From: Lactobacillus corticis
GTDB taxonomy: Bacteria; Bacillota; Bacilli; Lactobacillales; Lactobacillaceae
Direction of reading: 5' to 3'
DNA: 64,000 bases
Assembly (NCBI RefSeq): GCF_018327645.1
Contig: NZ_BMAY01000003.1
Span: 1,514 to 65,513 of the forward strand
Both the position numbers and the translations under genes were made by a program. The first letter of the stretch is position 1, and every line of letters begins with the position of its first letter. Below are positions 16,671 to 25,670 of this stretch, one piece after another. Below the pieces are notes generated by a model. The model was not told the origin of the DNA. It made no database searches and saw only the letters and a program-made list of their open reading frames with translations.

Positions 16671-16935
16671 TAGGGAGATTTTTCAACTAGTAGCCAACGA
16701 GATAGTGGAATTGCGGGGAGCAATGCTGCCTCTTAAACCGGCTGATCTGAAACCAGAAATGCTGCTGAATGAAAATTTGGGATTGGATAGTTTAGCAGTT
16801 TTTGATTTGCTTAATCGGTTGGAAGATGAGTTTAAGGTAGAAATAAGCGTTTATGCTGATCCTAAGACTTTAGGCCAAGTGGTGGAATTGGTTAAACGGA
16901 GCCTAGAAACGGAAAACGCTAAAGACAGTTTGTAA
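16663..16935 (+). CDS. Second, divergent acyl carrier protein
   Basis: A 90-aa carrier protein with the phosphopantetheine site LGLDSLAVFDLLNRLE (Ser43). It differs from the operon ACP at 6252 over most of its length and is less acidic near the N-terminus. GGAGGGGG in the end of the preceding regulator gene serves as ribosome site. In enterococci a second ACP (AcpB) is the preferred partner of FabT; linkage to a FabT-like gene makes a similar role here plausible. It could alternatively serve a special lipid pathway, but no such genes are nearby. Confidence 0.85.
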   Translation: MTNREIFQLVANEIVELRGAMLPLKPADLKPEMLLNENLGLDSLAVFDLLNRLEDEFKVEISVYADPKTLGQVVELVKRSLETENAKDSL

Positions 16936-16994
16936 AGATATGTAAAGAATGTAGACCAATTACTTGTTCAAAATGTTTGTAAAAAATAGCTCAG

Positions 16995-17022
16995 AGATCG
17001 GATGGATGTCCGATCTTTTTTT
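16995..17022 (+). terminator. Terminator after the second ACP gene
   Basis: Perfect 8-bp stem AGATCGGA/TCCGATCT, 6-nt loop, seven T. Confidence 0.92.
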
Positions 17023-17028
17023 GCCCAT

Positions 17029-17054
17029 CAAAAAAGACCTGCAAAGCAGGTCTT
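17029..17054 (-). terminator. Terminator of the PAP2 gene (minus strand)
   Basis: On the minus strand AAGACCTGC/GCAGGTCTT with a 3-nt loop is followed by T6. It faces the ACP terminator in a convergent arrangement. Confidence 0.85.
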
Positions 17055-17058
17055 GAGT

Positions 17059-17727
17059 TTATTCAGAAATACGGGCATTATTGATGCGCGGTTCGTAGTA
17101 TACATGGTAAAGCACACTGTAGCCGAGCAGGACAAACGTAATCCCTTCAAGCCAGCCGCCTAAAACATCGCTTGGATAGTGGACATGCAAGAAGATGCGC
17201 GTATAACCAATTACCAAAGGAAAAATAAACCAAATGGTGTTAAGGATGATTTTGATGGACCGGCGTTGAACTAGGATGCAAGTGATGATGATCAAGCAGC
17301 CGAATAAAGTTGCCGAACCAACTGAGTGGCCTGATGGGAAACTGTAGCCGTCCGCATGAACTAAGTGGTGTACGGTGGGACGGGCCCGCTGGACTAAGTG
17401 TTTTAAGACCCAATTATAGCCATTAGCACAAATCATGGTTCCGGCTAAAAAATAGGCTTCTTGTTTGTGCTTGCGCCAGAGCAAGACCACAAAGACGACT
17501 ACGGTTTCGGCGATCACGCTGCTTGTGTTGCCAATATTGGTAAAAATACTGGTAAATTGAATTAAGGTTGCATTATTGTTATAAACCACCCCGATCACGG
17601 CACTGTCGAAAGAATGAATGATGGCACTATTGGAACTGACTAAAAGTGCCCAAACGGTAAAGATTACGGCAAAGACCACTCCTGGGACCAGGGTATCTTT
17701 TATTGGATGTGCAAATTGTTCTCTCAA
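17059..17727 (-). CDS. PAP2-family membrane phosphatase
   Basis: A 222-aa membrane protein with the three phosphatase motifs in order: KHLVQRARP, PSGHS, and HVHYPSDVLGGW. The N-terminus is a hydrophobic helix pair separated by an outer loop. The family dephosphorylates lipid phosphates such as undecaprenyl pyrophosphate or phosphatidate at the outer membrane face; which one here is not decidable. It is monocistronic and convergent to the ACP gene. Confidence 0.88.
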   Translation of the reverse strand: MREQFAHPIKDTLVPGVVFAVIFTVWALLVSSNSAIIHSFDSAVIGVVYNNNATLIQFTSIFTNIGNTSSVIAETVVVFVVLLWRKHKQEAYFLAGTMICANGYNWVLKHLVQRARPTVHHLVHADGYSFPSGHSVGSATLFGCLIIITCILVQRRSIKIILNTIWFIFPLVIGYTRIFLHVHYPSDVLGGWLEGITFVLLGYSVLYHVYYEPRINNARISE

Positions 17728-17782
17728 AAGAATTCTCCTCTTGTAATTTTTAGCATTTGTGGTAAATTATAGTCATTATTAT

Positions 17783-17999
17783 AGAGAAAATAAAGGTCAG
17801 GAACTAGTAGCAAGAAAACTTTTGTTTTAGAGAACAGCTGGTTGGTGTAAAGCTGTCAAAAGTACTTGTGAACTGAGCCTGAAGCAAAACCTGTCGTTTG
17901 GTCATCCGCGTTATGGAACTGTTGAGGGTCGCACAGTTGTGCGAAACTTAGGTGGTACCGCGATGATTCGTCCTATGATGTTAGTCATAGGACGTTTTT
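17783..17999 (+). promoter_or_regulatory. T-box leader of leuS
   Basis: A leader with the conserved T-box AGGTGGTACCGCG at 17950-17962, a Stem I region including TTAGAGAACAG, and a candidate specifier CTT (Leu) at 17865-17867 before GTGAACTGAGCC. A terminator (10-bp stem CGTCCTATGA/TCATAGGACG, T5) ends it at 17999. Uncharged tRNA-Leu should favour the antiterminator and switch on leuS. The leader's start is estimated. Confidence 0.9.
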
Positions 18000-18019
18000 A
18001 ATTCTAAGGAGCAGAAAAT

Positions 18020-20434
18020 ATGTACAACCACAAAGTGGTCGAAAAGAAATGGCAAAAATACTGGGCTGAGCATAAAACTTTTAAAACGGGAACTGATCCC
18101 AATAAGAAAAACTATTACGCTTTGGATATGTTCCCATTCCCATCAGGCAAGGGTTTGCACGTTGGTCACCCAGAAGGCTACACGGCAACGGATATTGTCG
18201 CAAGAATGAAGCGGGCACAAGGCTATAATGTGCTCCACCCAATGGGTTGGGATGCGTTTGGTTTGCCAACTGAGCAATATGCTTTAAAGACCGGCCAAGA
18301 TCCAGCCGTGGTAACTGATGAAAACATTGCTAATTTTAAGCGGCAATTGAATACTTTGGGCTTTTCATATGACTGGGATCGTGAAATTCGGACCTCAGAT
18401 CCTAACTACTACAAGTGGACCCAATGGGTTTTTGAACAAATGTATAAAAAAGGCCTGGCTTATGAAGCAGAAATTCCAGTTAACTGGTCGCCTGACCTGG
18501 GTACTGTGGTAGCTAACGAAGATGTGGTTGAAGGCAAGACGGAGCGGGGCGGCTTCCCGGTTTATCGCCGGAATATGCGGCAATGGGTGTTAAAGATTAC
18601 CGCTTATGCTGATCGTTTATTGGAAGATTTGGATGATTTGGATTGGCCTGAACCTGTTAAGGAAATGCAGCGTAATTGGATTGGTCGCTCAGTGGGTGCC
18701 CAGGTTAAATTCAAGGTAAAGGATCGGCCAGAGACTTTCGAAATCTTTACCACGCGGCCTGACACTTTGTTTGGCTGTACTTATTGCGTGTTAGCACCGG
18801 AAAGTGAACTGGTTGCAGCAATTACGACCGATAGTCAAAAAGCTGAAGTTGAAGCTTACGTGAAGTCAATTGAATCCAAGTCTGATTTGGAACGGACTGA
18901 CTTGAACAAGGATAAGACCGGGGTCTTTACCGGAGCTTATGCCATTAACCCGGTTAACGGCAAGGAAGTTCCAATTTGGATTAGCGACTACGTTTTGGCC
19001 TCTTACGGAACCGGTGCCGTGATGGCAGTTCCGGCTGGGGACCAACGTGACTGGGAGTTTGCCAAGAAATTCAATTTGCCAATGATCCCGGTAATTGAAG
19101 GCGGCGACTTAGATAAGGAAGCCTATGCTGGCGATGGTCCGCATATTAACTCTGACTTTTTAAACGGCTTGAATATTGCAGATGCCAAAAATAAGATGAT
19201 CGAATGGTTAAGCGATCACGGCGTTGGCGGCCAGAAAGTTAACTACAAGCTGCGTGACTGGGCCTTTTCTCGTCAGCGCTACTGGGGCGAACCAATTCCG
19301 GTAATTCACTGGGAAGATGGCGAAACAACGCTGGTTCCAGAAGATGAATTGCCATTGCGTCTGCCACATGCAACTGATATTAAGCCTTCCGGTACGCCAG
19401 AAAGCCCGTTAGCTAACTTGACTGATTGGGTAAACGTAGTTGATGAAAATGGCCGCAAAGGCAAGCGTGAAACCAATACCATGCCTAACTGGGCAGGTTC
19501 ATCTTGGTACTACTTGCGCTATGTTGATCCGCATAATGATAAAAAGCTGGCTGACTATGATTTGCTGAAACAATGGCTGCCGGTTGACTTATATATCGGT
19601 GGGGCGGAACATGCGGTTCGCCACCTTCTATATGCTCGTTTCTGGCACAAGGTTTTGTATGATCTGGGAGTTGTCCCAACCAAAGAACCATTCCAACGTT
19701 TGTTTAACCAAGGTTTGATTTTAAAAGATCACGACAAGATGTCGAAATCACGTGGCAATGTGGTTAACCCAGATGATGTGATTGATGAATACGGTGCCGA
19801 TTCTTTAAGAACTTACGAAATGTTTATGGGCCCGCTAGATGCATCAATTGACTGGGATGACAATGGTCCTGCTTCCACCAAGAAGTTCTTAGACCGGGTA
19901 TGGCGGCTGTTCGTCAATGACCTCGATTTAAAGGCGATCCCAGCTGAAAAAATTACTGACGAAAATGATGGCAAATTGGATAAAGTCTACAACGAAACTG
20001 TCAAGAAAGTGACGGAAGACTTTGAGAACCTCCACTTTAACACGGCTATTTCACAAATGATGGTCTTTGTTAACGCGGCCCAAAAAGCCCAACAGATCCC
20101 ACGGGAATATGCAGAAGGCTTTGTAAAATTGTTAGCGCCAGTGGCACCGCATATGATGGAAGAAATTTGGCAAGTATTTGGTCACAATGAATCAATTACC
20201 TTCGCCGAATGGCCAAAATATGACCCAGCCAAGTTAGTTGAAAGCACTGTTCATATTATGGTGCAAGTAAATGGTAAATTACGTGCCAAACTTGAAATGC
20301 CAAAAGATGCGCCTAAAGATAAAGTTGAACAAACTGCCTTAGCAGATAGCAATGTTCAACGCTTTACGGCTGGCAAAGAAATCAAGAAAGTTATCGTAGT
20401 TCCGAACAAAATCGTCAATATTGTTGCTAAATAA
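18020..20434 (+). CDS. leuS: Leucyl-tRNA synthetase
   Basis: Class I synthetase, 804 aa, normal length. The HIGH-type motif is HVGH at residues 47-50 and the KMSKS loop is intact ([11 protein letters not shown], near residue 575). The editing-domain insert and the C-terminal extension are present. AAGGAG lies upstream. The T-box leader with a Leu specifier confirms the amino acid. Confidence 0.97.
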   Translation: MYNHKVVEKKWQKYWAEHKTFKTGTDPNKKNYYALDMFPFPSGKGLHVGHPEGYTATDIVARMKRAQGYNVLHPMGWDAFGLPTEQYALKTGQDPAVVTDENIANFKRQLNTLGFSYDWDREIRTSDPNYYKWTQWVFEQMYKKGLAYEAEIPVNWSPDLGTVVANEDVVEGKTERGGFPVYRRNMRQWVLKITAYADRLLEDLDDLDWPEPVKEMQRNWIGRSVGAQVKFKVKDRPETFEIFTTRPDTLFGCTYCVLAPESELVAAITTDSQKAEVEAYVKSIESKSDLERTDLNKDKTGVFTGAYAINPVNGKEVPIWISDYVLASYGTGAVMAVPAGDQRDWEFAKKFNLPMIPVIEGGDLDKEAYAGDGPHINSDFLNGLNIADAKNKMIEWLSDHGVGGQKVNYKLRDWAFSRQRYWGEPIPVIHWEDGETTLVPEDELPLRLPHATDIKPSGTPESPLANLTDWVNVVDENGRKGKRETNTMPNWAGSSWYYLRYVDPHNDKKLADYDLLKQWLPVDLYIGGAEHAVRHLLYARFWHKVLYDLGVVPTKEPFQRLFNQGLILKDHDKMSKSRGNVVNPDDVIDEYGADSLRTYEMFMGPLDASIDWDDNGPASTKKFLDRVWRLFVNDLDLKAIPAEKITDENDGKLDKVYNETVKKVTEDFENLHFNTAISQMMVFVNAAQKAQQIPREYAEGFVKLLAPVAPHMMEEIWQVFGHNESITFAEWPKYDPAKLVESTVHIMVQVNGKLRAKLEMPKDAPKDKVEQTALADSNVQRFTAGKEIKKVIVVPNKIVNIVAK

Positions 20435-20521
20435 GTCTTAAGTTTTAAAAATAAGTTTTAAACGACCTTTGATAAAGTGTATAGTATGTAATTAAAAACT
20501 TTTGTGAAGACAGGAAGATTT

Positions 20522-22147
20522 ATGCAAAACGATCGTTCAAAAACTACCGACTCCCAATCTAAGCTGCTAAAGGGGTCGGCTTGGATGACCTTTGGCTCAA
20601 TCCTTTCGCGTGTTTTGGGTGCGATCTATATTATCCCTTGGTACGCTTGGATGGGGCATTATGGCAATATTGCCAATGCATTAACGGCCAAAAGTTACAA
20701 TATTTACAGCTTATTCTTGATCATTTCAACTGCAGGTATTCCAGGGGCAATTGCTAAACAAATTGCCAAATACAATGCCCTGAATGAGTATCGGGTTGGC
20801 CAGCGGCTGTTTAAGCACGGCTTGCTTCTAATGGGCATCTTTGGTTTGGTTTGTGCGGCCATTATGTATTTCTGTGCACCAGTTTTTGCAGCCGGTGACC
20901 AGCGCCAAGTTCCAGTTTTACGGGCTTTAGCTTGTGCCGTTGCAATTATTCCAATCATGTCAATTATGCGCGGCTATTTCCAAGGCTATAGCAATATGAT
21001 GCCCAGTGCCATGTCGCAATTTGTCGAACAGTTGGCACGCGTAATTTGGATGTTGGTGACAGCCTACGTGATTATGCAGGTTCAACACGGCAATTACTTA
21101 AATGCCGTAATCCAATCCAACTTTGCGGCCTTTATTGGTGCGATTTTTGGCATCTTGCTGTTGGCTTTCTTTTACCTGCGCCAAAAACGGCAAGTAGATC
21201 AGCTAATTGCGACATCAGATGATGACTTGCAAGTTTCAACTTCAGCTTTATTCCGAGAAATTGTTGAACAGTCAATTCCGTTTATCCTAATCGATTCTGG
21301 GATTACGCTTTATCAATTAGTTGATCAATATACTTTCCATGCGATGATTGCTAGTTTCATCCACGCTAGCTATGATCAAATCGAATCTTGGTATGCCTTG
21401 TTTGGCCTAAATGCCAACAAGTTAATCATGATCGTGGTTTCTTTAGCTACTGCGATGTCAGTGACTGCCATTCCGCTATTGTCAGCGGCTCATGCTCGCC
21501 GTGAATGGCATGACATTGCAAGACAACTAGAGAATACATTAGAGTTATTCTTTGTCGTAATGATCCCGGCTAGTTTTGGGATGGCTGCAATTGCTCGGCC
21601 ACTGTATACCGTTTTTTATGGTCCAGATAAATTAGGGGTAGCGGTGCTGCAATTGTCATCGTTTACTGCGATTAGCCTAGGTTTATTTACGGTTTTGCTG
21701 GCAATGCAACAAGGACTTTCTGAAAATGGCTTAGCCATCAAATATTTGGTGATTGGACTGGTGATTAAGCTTCTGATTCAGTATCCACTGATCAGGTTGT
21801 TCAAAATCTTTGGCCCCTTGGTTGCTACTAATATCGCCATGTTCTTTACGATTGCCTTTTCTTTAAAACACTTGCACATTAAATATCATTACAATTTAGG
21901 GCGAATGTCGCGAAGAGTCATTGGTATCTTGGCCTTTAGCGTGATCATGTTTGTCGTTGTGTTCTTGGTAGAACATGTTGCTGGCATGTTCTTATCTCCA
22001 GATCGGCGAATCAGCGCCGTCATCGATTTGGTTTTAGGCGTAGCTGCTGGATGTTTGGTTTATGGCTATTTAGCTTTAAAATCAGGTTTAGCAGAAGTGA
22101 TCGGAGGCAGCCGAGTAACTAGCCTACGCATAAAATTGCGTATTTAA
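20522..22147 (+). CDS. MurJ/YtgP-type lipid flippase of the MVF/polysaccharide transporter superfamily
   Basis: A ~541-aa, ~14-helix membrane protein of the oligosaccharidyl-lipid flippase group. N-terminal block KGSAWMTFGSILSRVLGAIY and a mid-protein RQLENTLELFFVVMIPASFGMA fit Firmicute YtgP/SpoVB-like proteins, of which YtgP acts as a lipid II flippase in Bacillus. In Bacillus this gene also neighbours leuS. ATG 20522 is chosen over GTG 20504 because AGGAAG sits just before it, though spacing is short. A lipid II role is inferred. Confidence 0.82.
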   Translation: MQNDRSKTTDSQSKLLKGSAWMTFGSILSRVLGAIYIIPWYAWMGHYGNIANALTAKSYNIYSLFLIISTAGIPGAIAKQIAKYNALNEYRVGQRLFKHGLLLMGIFGLVCAAIMYFCAPVFAAGDQRQVPVLRALACAVAIIPIMSIMRGYFQGYSNMMPSAMSQFVEQLARVIWMLVTAYVIMQVQHGNYLNAVIQSNFAAFIGAIFGILLLAFFYLRQKRQVDQLIATSDDDLQVSTSALFREIVEQSIPFILIDSGITLYQLVDQYTFHAMIASFIHASYDQIESWYALFGLNANKLIMIVVSLATAMSVTAIPLLSAAHARREWHDIARQLENTLELFFVVMIPASFGMAAIARPLYTVFYGPDKLGVAVLQLSSFTAISLGLFTVLLAMQQGLSENGLAIKYLVIGLVIKLLIQYPLIRLFKIFGPLVATNIAMFFTIAFSLKHLHIKYHYNLGRMSRRVIGILAFSVIMFVVVFLVEHVAGMFLSPDRRISAVIDLVLGVAAGCLVYGYLALKSGLAEVIGGSRVTSLRIKLRI

Positions 22148-22150
22148 ACC

Positions 22151-22180
22151 AAAAAGGATTCGGTTTACCGAATCCTTTTT
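22151..22180 (+). terminator. Terminator after the flippase gene
   Basis: A 13-bp perfect stem AAAAAGGATTCGG/CCGAATCCTTTTT with a TTTA loop. Confidence 0.92.
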
Positions 22181-22244
22181 GTGTTAGATAAGATTGTTTG
22201 AGCTGTACTTCAGCTTACAGGTCTATCATATAATAAATCGGGTG

Positions 22245-22269
22245 TGAAAGAAAGGACTTTCAGTATAAT
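22245..22269 (+). promoter_or_regulatory. Candidate -10 box with overlapping dyad before the cupin gene
   Basis: TATAAT at 22264-22269 follows TGAAAG-aaagga-CTTTCA, a perfect 6-bp inverted repeat that lies in the promoter spacer. The -35 is weak, which suits an activator- or repressor-controlled promoter. Confidence 0.35.
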
Positions 22270-22374
22270 TAATAGTTATTGCATCATAGCTAAAATAAGT
22301 ATTTCTAATTTTTGCTTTTTTGCCATAAACTGTATTTAACAAAACATAAAGGTTGAGCAGAAAGGATTTTTATT

Positions 22375-22785
22375 ATGGCAAACGAAAAAGATGTAAAAAA
22401 TAGCCCCTTCGGTTTTGGACAAGCCAACGATGCTTATGCCCAATATTTTATCGGTAATTCTTATTTAAACCCATTAGCTTCAAGTCAAAAAGCTGCAGCC
22501 AATGTTTCAAACGTTACCTTTGAACCGGGATGCCGCAACAACTGGCACAAGCATGATATTGTACAAATCTTGATCGCAGTTTCAGGTCGCGGTTGGTATC
22601 AAGAAAAAGGACAACCAGCACGCGAATTAAAACCGGGTGATGTAGTTATTGTTGATCCCAATACTGAACACTGGCACGGAGCAGCTAAAGACTCTTGGTT
22701 CCAACATTTGGCCATTATGGTCGGCAAGGGTTCAACCGAATGGCTGAGTCCAGTTGCTGATGAAGAATATGATAAATTAGACTAA
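22375..22785 (+). CDS. Cupin-domain protein
   Basis: A 136-aa single-domain cupin. The metal-binding motif 1 reads WHKHDIVQILIAVSGRGWYQE (two His and a following Gln/Glu region) and motif 2 reads PGDVVIVDPNTEHWHGA. Such small cupins accompany redox enzymes in Firmicutes. Here an aldo/keto reductase gene follows at once and its first possible ATG overlaps the cupin stop. The substrate is unknown. Confidence 0.85.
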   Translation: MANEKDVKNSPFGFGQANDAYAQYFIGNSYLNPLASSQKAAANVSNVTFEPGCRNNWHKHDIVQILIAVSGRGWYQEKGQPARELKPGDVVIVDPNTEHWHGAAKDSWFQHLAIMVGKGSTEWLSPVADEEYDKLD

Positions 22786-22802
22786 TGAAACTAGGTAAAC
22801 AC

Positions 22803-23666
22803 ATGATCTTAGATCAAACATTAAGCTTGAATAATGGCGTGAAAATTCCCCAAATGGCTCTAGGAACCTGGCTGTTAGATGATGAAGCAGCCAAGCAGGC
22901 CGTTAGCGAAGCTTTAGCATTAGGTTATCGTCACATTGATACGGCCCAGGCTTACGGCAATGAAAAGGGTGTAGGCGAAGGCATTCGAAAAGCGGGTGTG
23001 AAGCGCGAAGACGTTTTTGTGACTACCAAAGTTGCAGCTGAACACAAAGACTATGACTCAGTCAAGGAATCGATTGATGATTCTTTATCACGCTTAGGAC
23101 TTGATTACCTTGATTTGTTAATTATCCACAGTCCGCAACCTTGGGCTGAGGTAAACCAATCAACCAATCGCTATTTTGAAGGCAATTTAGCAGCTTGGAG
23201 TGCCATGGAAGATGCTCTTAAAGCGGGCAAGGTCCGGGCAATTGGCGTTTCAAATTTCCTAGAAGCCGATTTGGAAAATATTTTGAGCCATAGCAGCACT
23301 GTTCCTGCCGTAAATCAAATTTTGGCGCATATTGGAAATACGCCATTGAAATTAATTGATTATTGCAAGAGCCATAATATTACCGTTGAAGCTTATTCAC
23401 CGGTCGGACATGGAGCAGTCTTAAACCAACCGCAAATTAAGCAAATGGCTGCCAAATATGGGGTTAGTCCAGCCCAATTATGTTTGCGCTATGACTGGCA
23501 ATTGGGAATGGTAATTTTGCCAAAAACTGCTAATCCAGAACATATGAAACAAAATGCTGACTTAGCTTTTGAAATCTCGCCTGCAGATATGGCAAGTTTG
23601 GAAAAAATTGTTGACAAAGATTATGGCGATGCAAGCTACTTCCCAGTCTATGGTGGAAAATTATAA
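22803..23666 (+). CDS. Aldo/keto reductase
   Basis: A 287-aa TIM-barrel NADPH oxidoreductase. The catalytic tetrad is complete: Asp46 and Tyr51 (HIDTAQAYGNE), Lys76 (VTTKV), His109 (LIIHSP). The cofactor region LPKTANPEHMKQN is near the C-terminus. ATG 22803 is preferred because TAGGTAA precedes it at normal spacing; an upstream ATG at 22785 has no ribosome site. It reduces aldehydes or ketones; which ones is unknown. Confidence 0.9.
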   Translation: MILDQTLSLNNGVKIPQMALGTWLLDDEAAKQAVSEALALGYRHIDTAQAYGNEKGVGEGIRKAGVKREDVFVTTKVAAEHKDYDSVKESIDDSLSRLGLDYLDLLIIHSPQPWAEVNQSTNRYFEGNLAAWSAMEDALKAGKVRAIGVSNFLEADLENILSHSSTVPAVNQILAHIGNTPLKLIDYCKSHNITVEAYSPVGHGAVLNQPQIKQMAAKYGVSPAQLCLRYDWQLGMVILPKTANPEHMKQNADLAFEISPADMASLEKIVDKDYGDASYFPVYGGKL

Positions 23667-23682
23667 AGCCCTATTTATCTAG

Positions 23683-23712
23683 AACCGTTAGGATGTGTCC
23701 TAACGGTTTTTT
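23683..23712 (+). terminator. Terminator after the aldo/keto reductase gene
   Basis: An 11-bp perfect stem AACCGTTAGGA/TCCTAACGGTT, TGTG loop and T6. Confidence 0.93.
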
Positions 23713-23719
23713 ATTTGCG

Positions 23720-23748
23720 TTGACGAAAAGCCTAAAATACCATATCAT
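23720..23748 (+). promoter_or_regulatory. Promoter of the YtrA-type ABC operon
   Basis: TTGACG, 17 bp, TATCAT, followed within 5 bp by the dyad listed next. Confidence 0.55.
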
Positions 23749-23752
23749 AATA

Positions 23753-23774
23753 GTGTCTTAATTAACTAATACAC
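23753..23774 (+). promoter_or_regulatory. Candidate GntR/YtrA operator
   Basis: GTGTCTTA and TAATACAC form an inverted repeat (7 of 8 pairs) around ATTAAC. It overlaps the likely transcription start and sits right before a GntR-family gene, the classic place for autorepression. Confidence 0.5.
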
Positions 23775-23789
23775 CAAAGAGGTTGACTT

Positions 23790-24158
23790 ATGGACTTTAA
23801 GGATAATATTCCGATTTATGTGCAGATTGAGCAATATCTATATCGGGAAATCATCCAAGGAAATTTGCAGGCAGGACAGAAGCTGCCGTCTGTACGACAA
23901 TTAGCAGTAAAGTTAACAGTAAACGTCAATACGGTTCAAAGGGCGCTGCAGGAAATGAATTCTCATGGAATTCTTTATACCAAGCGGGGTGAAGGAAACT
24001 TTGTGACTAAAGACGAAACCTTGCTTGCTCAAATGCGCAAACAGACTATGGATGAAGAACTTGCTCAGTTTGTCGAAAATATGCGAAAGTACGGCTTAGA
24101 ACGGGATAAGCTGGTTCAGGCTTTGACAGAATACTTGGAGGAACACGATAATGACTAA
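23790..24158 (+). CDS. GntR-family transcriptional regulator, YtrA subfamily
   Basis: A 122-aa protein with an N-terminal winged helix (IPIYVQIEQYLYREIIQG, LPSVRQLAVKL, VNVNTVQRALQEM) and only a short C-terminal helical dimerisation tail, as in the YtrA subfamily. Such regulators repress linked ABC-transporter operons, often induced by cell-wall-active agents. Its stop overlaps the ATPase gene by 8 bases. Confidence 0.9.
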   Translation: MDFKDNIPIYVQIEQYLYREIIQGNLQAGQKLPSVRQLAVKLTVNVNTVQRALQEMNSHGILYTKRGEGNFVTKDETLLAQMRKQTMDEELAQFVENMRKYGLERDKLVQALTEYLEEHDND

Positions 24159-24851
24159 CGTGGTCGAAATTAAAGATCTAACGTATCGAAAAAATCAAAA
24201 ATATATTTTGAAAGATGTTAATTTAACGCTCGAAAGTGGAAAAATTATCGCTCTGTTAGGTGAAAATGGTGCCGGAAAAACCAGCTTAATGCGGGTAATT
24301 GCCGGTTTAGCGAAAAATTATCGGGGTGAGGTGACCGTTCAAGGCGAAAGCGATCCAGCCAAACGTAAGGCTAACTTGTCCTTTACCGATAAACTCAGCG
24401 GTTTTGGCAGCACCACCAAGCTCAGCAGCATAGTTGATTTTTATCGCAATATCTACCCAGACTTCGACGAGGAAGAATTTGACCAACTCCGAACTTTTAT
24501 GAATTTGGATTTAAATTTGCGTTTAGGGCAATTATCCCGCGGAACCAAAGAAAAATTAATTATTGCCTTAACTTTTTCTCGCCGCGCTAAGCTATATTTG
24601 TTGGATGAACCTTTTTCAGGTATCGATGCGATGGCCAGAAAGAAGATTATTAATTCGATTCTGCTGTGGAAAGAAGAAGATGCACCATCTTAATCTCAGA
24701 TCATTTTGTAAATGAAATTGCCCAATTGCTTGATGAGGTGGTAATCATCAAGAATCATACGGTGCTAACCCATCAAAGTGCTGATGCGATTCGCGAACAA
24801 GGTAAAACGATCGAAGAATTTTACGAAGCGCAATATGATGAGGAGGAATAA
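24151..24851 (+). pseudogene. ABC transporter ATPase, interrupted by a -1 frameshift
   Basis: The first frame encodes 180 residues with Walker A GENGAGKT, a weak signature LGQLSRGTKEK and Walker B LYLLDEPFSGID, then runs out of homology at LLWKEEDA and stops at 24693. The switch region and C-terminus (TILISDHFVNEIAQLLDEVV...) continue in another frame to 24851. Adding one base near 24684 (GATGCA-CCATC) would join them exactly. The H-loop His lies in the second piece, so an unrepaired product would be inactive. There is no canonical slippery heptamer at the junction, so a real mutation or a sequencing error is more likely than programmed frameshifting. Confidence 0.8.
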
Positions 24852-24852
24852 G

Positions 24853-25662
24853 ATGACTAGTTTTAAAGCTTTATATCGCGCTTGTTTGCTGGGGCGGGTA
24901 CGGTCAACCTACGTTGCTTTCATCACCGAATTGGCGCTTTCAGTAATAAGTGGTTTTGCGATCAATCAGTGGAAAGTGAATTTAGATGTTTTTGCCTGCA
25001 TCTTGGGGATGCTGGCGATATTTACCTTTTTTACCGTCTTTATTTTTTATTTCTATTTAATCGTGCGCGATATTAGAGACTTCGGCCGGCCAACTAATCG
25101 GCTCATCCCAATTTCTGATACTAAAATGTATCTTGCGCATCTTTTCAGCAGCTGGACGCAATGTCTTTACTTATTACTGATGAGTTTGGGGGCAGGGCTT
25201 TTGCTTTTGCTGCCGGTCCTCGGAAATGGTGACGTCGCCGAAATTTTCAGAGACAACATTACCATAACGACGAGTTGGCACCTATCGCAAGCTGATTTAA
25301 TCAATTTGCTCCTCTATATTCTGATAGTTATTTTCTACGCCTTTGTGATTGCGCTAGCTTCATATGCCTTGCTGGTCCTTCCAAGCTTATTAGTACCAGC
25401 TTTACGTGATCTGTTGCCGTTTCGTAAAGGCAGTTTTTGGGGGCAGGCGATCTCCATCATTGCCTGGATCTTAACCTATGTATTGTTTAACCGCTTTTTT
25501 GTAGTCGCTTTTAAATTATTTAATTTAGATCCGGCCAAGCTAAGCGTTGCTCCAGATTATCACCTGTTTTTGATGCCAACGGTTTATTTGCTGCTCGGTA
25601 TCTTGCTGGTAATCGGCGGAATTGCAAGCTTGAGGTATTTAAATGAACCTCGAATTGATTAG
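24853..25662 (+). CDS. ABC transporter membrane protein of the YtrA-controlled locus (first)
   Basis: A 269-aa hydrophobic protein with about six predicted membrane segments. The start at 24853 has AGGAGG 6 nt upstream. A GRPTNRLIPISDTKMYL segment also occurs in related form in the third membrane protein of the locus (IRLVPISETRLLNL), so the two are distant homologues. It is probably a permease half working with the frameshifted ATPase. Substrate unknown. Confidence 0.7.
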   Translation: MTSFKALYRACLLGRVRSTYVAFITELALSVISGFAINQWKVNLDVFACILGMLAIFTFFTVFIFYFYLIVRDIRDFGRPTNRLIPISDTKMYLAHLFSSWTQCLYLLLMSLGAGLLLLLPVLGNGDVAEIFRDNITITTSWHLSQADLINLLLYILIVIFYAFVIALASYALLVLPSLLVPALRDLLPFRKGSFWGQAISIIAWILTYVLFNRFFVVAFKLFNLDPAKLSVAPDYHLFLMPTVYLLLGILLVIGGIASLRYLNEPRID

Positions 25663-25670
25663 GTGATAAT

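Noticed and set aside
24670-24690. Programmed -1 frameshifting as the explanation for the split ATPase.
   Set aside because: There is no X XXY YYZ heptamer or clear downstream pseudoknot, and frameshifting is not known for this family. A mutation or sequencing error is simpler.
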